DNA of 64,000 bases, from positions 34,837,255 to 34,901,254 of the forward strand of contig NC_067118.1 in assembly GCF_021347895.1 (NCBI RefSeq), read 5' to 3'. The position numbers and the translations under genes were made by a program. The notes below the pieces were generated by a model. That model made no database searches. It saw only the letters and a program-made list of their open reading frames with translations, and had not been told where the DNA came from. Below, in pieces: positions 59,301 to 64,000 of the stretch; positions within the stretch are counted from its first letter, which is position 1, and each line of letters opens with the position of its first letter. Source of the stretch: Acanthochromis polyacanthus (taxonomy: Eukaryota > Chordata > Actinopteri > Pomacentridae).

Positions 59301-62188
59301 ATACGGGTATCCTCCTGGATTAGATTTCCAAATTAATTGCAGGATGTCACCACCCACTGCTGCTGGCATTTTCCAGGACACAGAGATTTACAACGAGCGC
59401 AATATGCATGCCTATATGCGTTTGTTTCTGTGTGTGTGACTTCAAGTTTCTCCTAATTCTTTTCGTTTCAGGAAAAGACTTGCTGTAATCCCCTAACGGA
59501 GAACTCTGCTGAGTGAGAGGTCGGAGTTCAGCGCTGAATAGCTCAACACGATTGGCCGAGTTAAGAGCTGTCAGCACGAGGGGAGACATGGTCTCATTTT
59601 GCGGCCTGCCTGATATTATGCACATACATTTACACACATGCATACATACACACACACACACACACTCGTACATACACTCTATCTAGCACATCCAAGTACA
59701 CACTCAGACACAGATGCAGCTTTAAAACCTTACCTCTTGAAAGAGCCCATCTGCAGCAGCTTACTCATTACAGCTCCTTCTGCTTCACCAAAAAATTTCC
59801 CTGTCTGGAAAATAAAGAGATTTTCTTTAATACAACAAGTCATGATAAATTGTAATTGATTTAAAAATATTGTTAGTATAGCTGGAAACATTTGCAGCTT
59901 CAGAATTTGACACATTTATAAAACAAGCCCTTAATTACTCAACTATAAATCACGCAAAAACGACCAAGTAGCCGCGGCTGAATAGCAAATCTCATGATGC
60001 TGGTAATATTACTTCTAGGCAAAAATCTTGCCCATTATAAAGGGCACCGAAATTCTAAATACACCCGCAAAACCTTGTTACATGACGCAAACACACAGCA
60101 AAAAAAGGCTAAAAGGCATCTTCAGATTTAGCTGAGCTGGAACTCTGTGTTACACTTAAGGTTCAGAAACAAAATCCAGAGGACCTTTGTGGTACTTGAA
60201 CAACAATCATTTTCATTACTGAATACTCTACCACTGTGTCAGCATCCAGAAGGGTTTGGAAGACTGTAGCTGAGTGTTTGGCTTTGTTTCTTCTTCTGTG
60301 AAGTGGGTTAAAGAATGCTACTTCATCTCTCAGTGAACAAAGCTTCATGTTTCGATCTTCTCATGGTGTGGTCAGCTGTATTTATAACCTGGACAATGGC
60401 TGCCTTTTGATTTACTTGCACTAGTCGCTGATGATCAAATCCAGTGCCATCACTATGTCACTATCATAGCTTCTTGTGTTTTCAAATGTTTCTAAATATA
60501 GCATGGCCTGAAATGACACAGCCTGTTAGATCTGCTGGCTGACCCGAGCAGACCCAGTCATGACCTGTGACATAGCCCAAACAGCATTTTGACGGATCGC
60601 ACTCATGCTACCTTGTTAGCGAATGACATTTTCACAACAATGAGATGAAACCAGTGGACAAGTAAAACGCTAAATGTAAACCCTAAATTAAGATAAGCTA
60701 GAGCAGTGGAGCCCTCAAAGTGAGAGACTCATGAAAAGCACATGCAGGGTAACGGAAGGGCAGTGACAGCCAGCGGACTGGCTTCTGGATGAGCAAGAAT
60801 CAGAGTGACAGCATGTCTGGTGACAGCTAAGCAGTGACTATATGCTTGGGCAGCAGCACGTCTCATTGAGAGCAGTCTAAATGGTAATATGTATGTTTGA
60901 GATGCATAAAAAGTGACTTTAAAAAGGAAACAAATCTGAGTTTGAGAAGTAAGCAGCAAGCAGCTCACCTTGCAGAGAAACAAAAATCTAATTTTCTCAC
61001 TGTGATTACTTGCGCCTTTCTATTCATCAGCTCTGAAGTGTCTTTTTGCATTTCCCATGTCTCACCAGAGTATAGTCCTCTGCCACCAGAACGAAGCCGT
61101 TGTTGTCGATGAGGTAGCAGTTAATATTCTGTTGAACAGAAAATGTAGCATTAAAGCAGTCGTAAGATGCAAAAATCACACAATCATGGAGGGTTGATGA
61201 AGAAAAGAAAGGCTGACTGACCTCATCATCACAGCTTATGGAGCATTTGCCATCTAGTGCTGCACACTGGAAGACAAAAAAAGACATGTGCATGTGTATG
61301 TGGGCATTTAAAGACATGACTAATCTTTAAAATAATAATAATAATAATAACAATTTGAGCGGGAGAGGCCTTTTTGTGTTAAAAGTCCCACCAAAAACTT
61401 GACTTTTGTGAACCTTTAAGTGATTTAATACTGACTATAACAATATACAAAAAAGCAAATAAAGTGTGGTACACATCCATCAAACAGAAGCTTGCAGTGA
61501 GATCAAAATGATAGGCTAATTATGTCAAAATTATATGTCTCACTGCAAAAATTCAAACTTTAACCAAGTCTATTTGTTCTTATTTTTTAGTCAAAATGTC
61601 TTATTCCACTTGATTTAAGATACATTCACTGAACAAGTGACATTTCAGCAAGATGGAGGGACTTGTTTTAAGACAATGCATCTTCAATATATTGTTAAGT
61701 CAAACAATCTTGAAATTATCTTGTTTTGTGTTGTATTTTACAAGAAAACTCAAAATAAGTTTTATACATCTCAAATTAGGAGGTTACATGAAAGCCAAAA
61801 TCTGTTTTTGAGTGAAAAACTGCTTCTTTTTAGCATGTCTGGCTTATTTTAAGACACCCAAGCATAACAATTCTGGCGAAATATAGCTTAAAATACGTTT
61901 TCCCAGATAATTTTAAAAGCTCAATATTCTAAATACCATATCTTATTTCAAAAAATCTTACCAAGCCATTTTTCGCTTGTTCTACTGGCAGATATTTTCA
62001 TTTATTTTAAGGTAAAAGTTCCTTGAAATAAGTTTTTTTTCTTATTTTGAGAGGGGCATTTTTTCCAGTGCATTTGAATAGATAATACATTTGCTGTTTT
62101 TCAAAATGATTCCTCTTCATGTGTACCTGTCTGCTGGCGGTCCAGAATTTCTTCTGAAAAAACTCCAGTTTCATCTGGATGCCCACAG
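48474..62188 (-). CDS. cacna2d3: Voltage-gated calcium channel auxiliary subunit alpha2delta-3 (partial gene, 3' exons)
   Basis: Eleven exons in order on the minus strand: 62127-62188, 61222-61266, 61066-61128, 59734-59804, 57693-57768, 57527-57579, 56568-56623, 53977-54091, 49891-50001, 48676-48764 and 48474-48566. Together they read VGIQMKLEFFQKKFWTASRQ, CAALDGKCSISCDDE, NCYLIDNNGFVLV, FFGEAEGAVMSKLL, VTLYDYQALC, FLVEFNLYSWWYSD, CDTEYPAFVSERTIKE, SFVIQQIPSSNLFMVVV, NESLKCERLK and a hydrophobic tail. This is the C-terminal VGCC_alpha2/delta part of CACNA2D3; the wording is much closer to alpha2delta-3 than to -1, -2 or -4. The protein is extracellular, membrane-attached, and raises surface expression of CaV1/CaV2 channels (family knowledge). 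The VWA and Cache domains would be upstream of the window. All junctions keep frame except 49891/48764 (see findings). Confidence 0.93.
48676..48764 (-). CDS. cacna2d3: cacna2d3 exon, NESLKCERLK
   Basis: Acceptor aacttcag, donor GAG|gtattt. After two bases it encodes AHNESLKCERLKMQKDRRRP and then DTCHPFHPE. The match to alpha2delta-3 starts at about NESLKCERLK. The bases CTGC after the acceptor look like an extra 4 bp compared with the expected start. Confidence 0.88.
48765..49890 (-). other. cacna2d3 intron
   Basis: Intron of 1.1 kb separating the two exons with the phase conflict. No extra small exon that would repair the frame was recognised by eye. Confidence 0.75.
49891..50001 (-). CDS. 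cacna2d3: cacna2d3 exon, SFVIQQIPSSNLFMVVV
   Basis: Acceptor attggcag; the likely donor is ATCAT|gtatat. It encodes SFVIQQIPSSNLFMVVVDNK and then CDCSMFEPITMDPIEI. The exit phase is 2, which does not fit the entry of the next exon. An alternative donor (AGAG|gtgatg, exon end 49859) would keep the frame and add 11 codons. Confidence 0.9.
50002..53976 (-). other. cacna2d3 intron
   Basis: Intron of about 4 kb, GT..AG. No nested gene or clear mobile element recognised. Confidence 0.85.
53302..53357. repeat. (GT)n microsatellite in cacna2d3 intron
   Basis: About 28 TG units, pure up to a terminal gcgt. Confidence 0.95.
53977..54091 (-). CDS. cacna2d3: cacna2d3 exon, CDTEYPAFVSERTIKE
   Basis: Acceptor cccttccag, donor AA|gtatgg. 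It encodes AQRIGRSMQVPCDTEYPAFV and then SERTIKENTGNVDCDGCI. CDTEYP and VDCDGC are conserved Cys blocks. Phase 2 exit matches the next exon. Confidence 0.93.
54092..56567 (-). other. cacna2d3 intron
   Basis: Intron of 2.5 kb. A short CT run lies at about 55005-55021. No gene recognised. Confidence 0.85.
56568..56623 (-). CDS. cacna2d3: cacna2d3 exon, FLVEFNLYSWWYSD
   Basis: Acceptor acatttag, donor AAAG|gtaaga. It encodes FLVEFNLYSWWYSDLTTK; the first base completes Ile. Phase 1 exit. Confidence 0.9.
56624..57526 (-). other. cacna2d3 intron
   Basis: Intron of 0.9 kb. No feature recognised. Confidence 0.85.
57527..57579 (-). CDS. cacna2d3: cacna2d3 exon, FSAVKWILTELV
   Basis: Acceptor tttcttcag, donor AT|gtaaga. 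It encodes PYFAFFSAVKWILTELV with phase 2 exit. The preceding intron is 113 bp. Confidence 0.9.
57693..57768 (-). CDS. cacna2d3: cacna2d3 exon, VTLYDYQALC
   Basis: Acceptor ctcattag, donor GAT|gtaaga. The first base completes Arg, then 25 codons from VTLYDYQALC to GHTLLD. Matches the TLYDYQAMC region of alpha2delta-3. Confidence 0.9.
57769..59733 (-). other. cacna2d3 intron
   Basis: Intron of 2 kb. A short CA run at about 59647-59666; nothing else recognised. Confidence 0.85.
59734..59804 (-). CDS. cacna2d3: cacna2d3 exon, FFGEAEGAVMSKLL
   Basis: Acceptor ttttccag, donor AGAG|gtaagg. It encodes TGKFFGEAEGAVMSKLLQMG and then SFK, with Arg split over the junction (phase 2). Confidence 0.92.
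59805..61065 (-). other. cacna2d3 intron
   Basis: Intron of 1.26 kb. No feature recognised. Confidence 0.85.
61066..61128 (-). CDS. cacna2d3: cacna2d3 exon, NCYLIDNNGFVLV
   Basis: Twenty-one codons, NINCYLIDNNGFVLVAEDYT plus Leu, with acceptor tcaacag and donor gtgaga. The LIDNNGF motif is a hallmark of alpha2delta subunits. The intron to the previous exon is only 93 bp. Confidence 0.92.
61222..61266 (-). CDS. cacna2d3: cacna2d3 exon, CAALDGKCSISCDDE
   Basis: Fifteen codons between cttccag and gtcagt. The three Cys are part of the disulfide pattern of the delta-side region. Both borders are phase 0. Confidence 0.9.
61330..61351. repeat. (AAT)n microsatellite in cacna2d3 intron
   Basis: About seven AAT units. 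Confidence 0.9.
61541..62070. mobile_element. MITE with CACTGCAAAAA-type terminal inverted repeats
   Basis: The left end CACTGCAAAAA and the right end TTTTTTCCAGTG are inverted repeats with one mismatch. The 530-bp body is AT-rich with repeated TCTTATTTTTTAGTC and CTTGTTCTACTGGCAGATATT words typical of abundant fish non-autonomous DNA transposons. There is no transposase. It lies in a cacna2d3 intron, 55 bp past the 5' splice site of the 62127 exon. Confidence 0.78.
62127..62188 (-). CDS. cacna2d3: cacna2d3 exon, VGIQMKLEFF block
   Basis: Acceptor ctttcag, donor CAG|gtacac. After two bases completing a codon (Ala if preceded by G), it encodes VGIQMKLEFFQKKFWTASRQ, nearly identical to vertebrate alpha2delta-3. 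It lies 57 bp from the MITE at 61541-62070. Confidence 0.9.
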
Positions 62189-64000
62189 CTGAAAGAAGCA
62201 CAATGCAGTCACTGAGACGTAGCAACAGGCCATGCGTATTTCTGTATGTTCAAGTGCATTGTCATCTTCAAAAGTCATCCTACAGGCAAGGTGGAGCATT
62301 AAGATACACACAAAGTCAAAGTGTATCATTTGTTAACCCTGAAAGAGGGAAAAGCCACAAACAATTCCAATGGAGAAAATCCCTGTGAGACAAAATGGGT
62401 CAAAAGGGCAAGGACACACTGCATCACACATGTGTCAGGCTGTTTTTCTGGGAGGCTGAGTGCTGGTGTGTCTATATAATACTGTGCAATGTTCACACAT
62501 GTATGTGCAGATGCTGCTAACACTCTCAGAATTTCCCATGATTCTAAACCAGAGCTCATTCTCCACGGGCACATGAAATCCATCCCTTTCATCAGCCTGC
62601 CTCCCTGTTGATATCCCGACAGTCGATTCCCGAGTTGGTACACAGAGCTGTTCTTACTTCCATAAGCCTCATCTCAGCAGGTCCCTAAAATGCACAGATC
62701 TGACCAGAATTCCTTGCCTGGAAAAAAAACAAAAAACCATCGCTGACATTAAATGTGTCAGCTTTTTTCAGAGTTGGCTGTGGAAAGATTGGCACATTCA
62801 CCACAGGCTTTAAGTCCCTCCCTCTCCTTCTCATCCTCCTCTCCCAGTACTCCATGCTACTGAGACTCAAAGGACCCTAGCTCTCGCTCAGTGGGGGTTT
62901 GTCATACTTTGGGGGTCTATAAATCTTTCCAGGAGCAAATTTCAGAGCCTCATCCAAACGGAGAGCAGGCAGGTAGTAAACTAAATGGAAGGGAATGAGG
63001 CATTTGAATGGATTTAACAGCTGGGAGGTATGAAAGATATACTGATTGGCATGACATTTGTTAACTTACTGTATCTAGCTGATACAGTCCACATATAATC
63101 TACAATTATGCATATACATATATATGTGTGTATGTGCATGTGTGCATGTGTGTAGGCAATACAGCAAATATATGCAATACAAACTGCTATTTTACTGTCT
63201 TTATTTCAGCTATGAGAATTTTCTTTTCACACAAAATGAGGGAAAATGCAAAAGACTGAATGCAAAGTATGGAGTGCATTCACTTTTAAAGGGCAGTGGA
63301 AGCTTAGTCACCACAGACCTCCGTTTAAAAAAAAAGGCAACAGCTTGCCAGATACACAGTTTATTTCCAACCTGATTGTCCCACATTTGTGCAGACATGC
63401 TAGCGAATTCCTCTTGAAAAAAAAGTAGCCATGCCACAAAGCACGTATTTACTCATTTATGAAACTATGGAGGTGTTTGAAATTACACATTATTAAAATT
63501 CCTTCTTTAGATATGTTGTTTTTATTTATTCTTTATTAAATAGTAGCTATTTAACAAATATCTTCTCAATATTTCACCATCTGTGCTACTGGAGTCAGTC
63601 CTGTCATATGAAAAAAATATCATGAAAATATAATACATATATTTTTTGTCAATTTGATAAAATGATTATTCTCATTTTGCCCCATTTGCTGATTTGATTT
63701 TAATCTGGCTTATATATACACAAATGGGGATACGTAGTAGTATAACAGCAGTATGGCTATACTGTTTTAGAATAGGCACTACTATTATTCACACTACAGG
63801 ACACTGGCAGTTACGTATGTAGCTTAACTGTTGTAGTAGTGGGAGCATTAACTGTACACTGACATTGTTTTTCAGCACAAAGCTTTATGTTACAAAATAA
63901 AACACAGAAAGCGTCACCAGATGCTAACATGTGACGGCATTTTATCAGTGGGAAATATTCCTTCGGCTTGCATTTAGTTGAGTGTGTTTGCGTGTTTAAG
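62189..64000 (-). other. Upstream cacna2d3 intron sequence to window edge
   Basis: Apart from the tentative mini-exon at 62658-62684, no alpha2delta exon was recognised. A TATATGTGTG-type repeat lies at about 63115-63155. The VWA/Cache exons must be beyond the window. Confidence 0.6.
62658..62684 (-). CDS. cacna2d3: Possible further upstream cacna2d3 mini-exon (GPAEMRLME)
   Basis: An acceptor (gcattttag) and a donor (gtaaga) bracket nine codons, GPAEMRLME, just upstream of the AVGIQMKLEFF exon, in the only open frame. It would supply the residues expected before AVG. However, its phase-0 exit does not match the 2-base entry of the next exon: one base is missing. It could be a real exon with an indel, or a chance match. 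Confidence 0.45.

Overview
The window is vertebrate nuclear DNA, most likely from a teleost fish. The support is intron-split vertebrate genes, long CA/GT microsatellites, and fish-type repeats: tRNA-derived SINEs, a Tc1-like transposase relic, and a MITE with CACTGCAAAAA-type ends. The species cannot be fixed from the sequence. Two protein-coding genes are clear, and they point toward each other.

Left part (1-6.6 kb, + strand): the last three coding exons of a Wnt5 gene, best matched to wnt5a, followed by a 3' UTR of about 1.45 kb with an AATAAA signal at 6559. The exons that hold the start codon and signal peptide lie upstream of the window.

Right part (47.9-64 kb, - strand): eleven well-supported and one tentative 3' exons of cacna2d3, the voltage-gated calcium channel auxiliary subunit alpha2delta-3. 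They run down to the hydrophobic GPI-anchor-type tail and stop codon at 48474. The tail-to-tail wnt5a/cacna2d3 order matches the known vertebrate neighbourhood and supports the wnt5a (not wnt5b) call. Two exon junctions (62.66/62.19 kb and 49.89/48.76 kb) do not keep reading frame with the canonical splice sites seen.

Middle part (6.6-47.9 kb): no convincing host gene. Its main feature is a satellite of about 14.5 kb (17.86-32.37 kb) with a 39-bp unit built from two imperfect dyads. It contains twelve tRNA-head SINE-like segments, all in the same orientation, and is arranged in higher-order repeats, including a nearly identical 3191-bp tandem duplication and a 1470-bp duplication. A degenerate 21-24-bp minisatellite sits on its left. 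On its right are an unclassified repeat-like patch, a 1.37-kb retroposon-like insertion carrying a 123-codon ORF with a hydrophobic segment, a tRNA-derived SINE, and the second copy of a TIR-ended element. A decayed Tc1-like transposase lies at 40.3-40.9 kb. The rest is unassigned intergenic DNA with simple repeats; it may hold wnt5a or cacna2d3 enhancers, but that needs cross-species alignment.

The two genes do not form one pathway in this window: Wnt5a is a secreted lipid-modified ligand, and alpha2delta-3 is a membrane-attached calcium-channel partner. The most unusual structure is the satellite with its co-amplified Pol III-type segments, not a new protein system.
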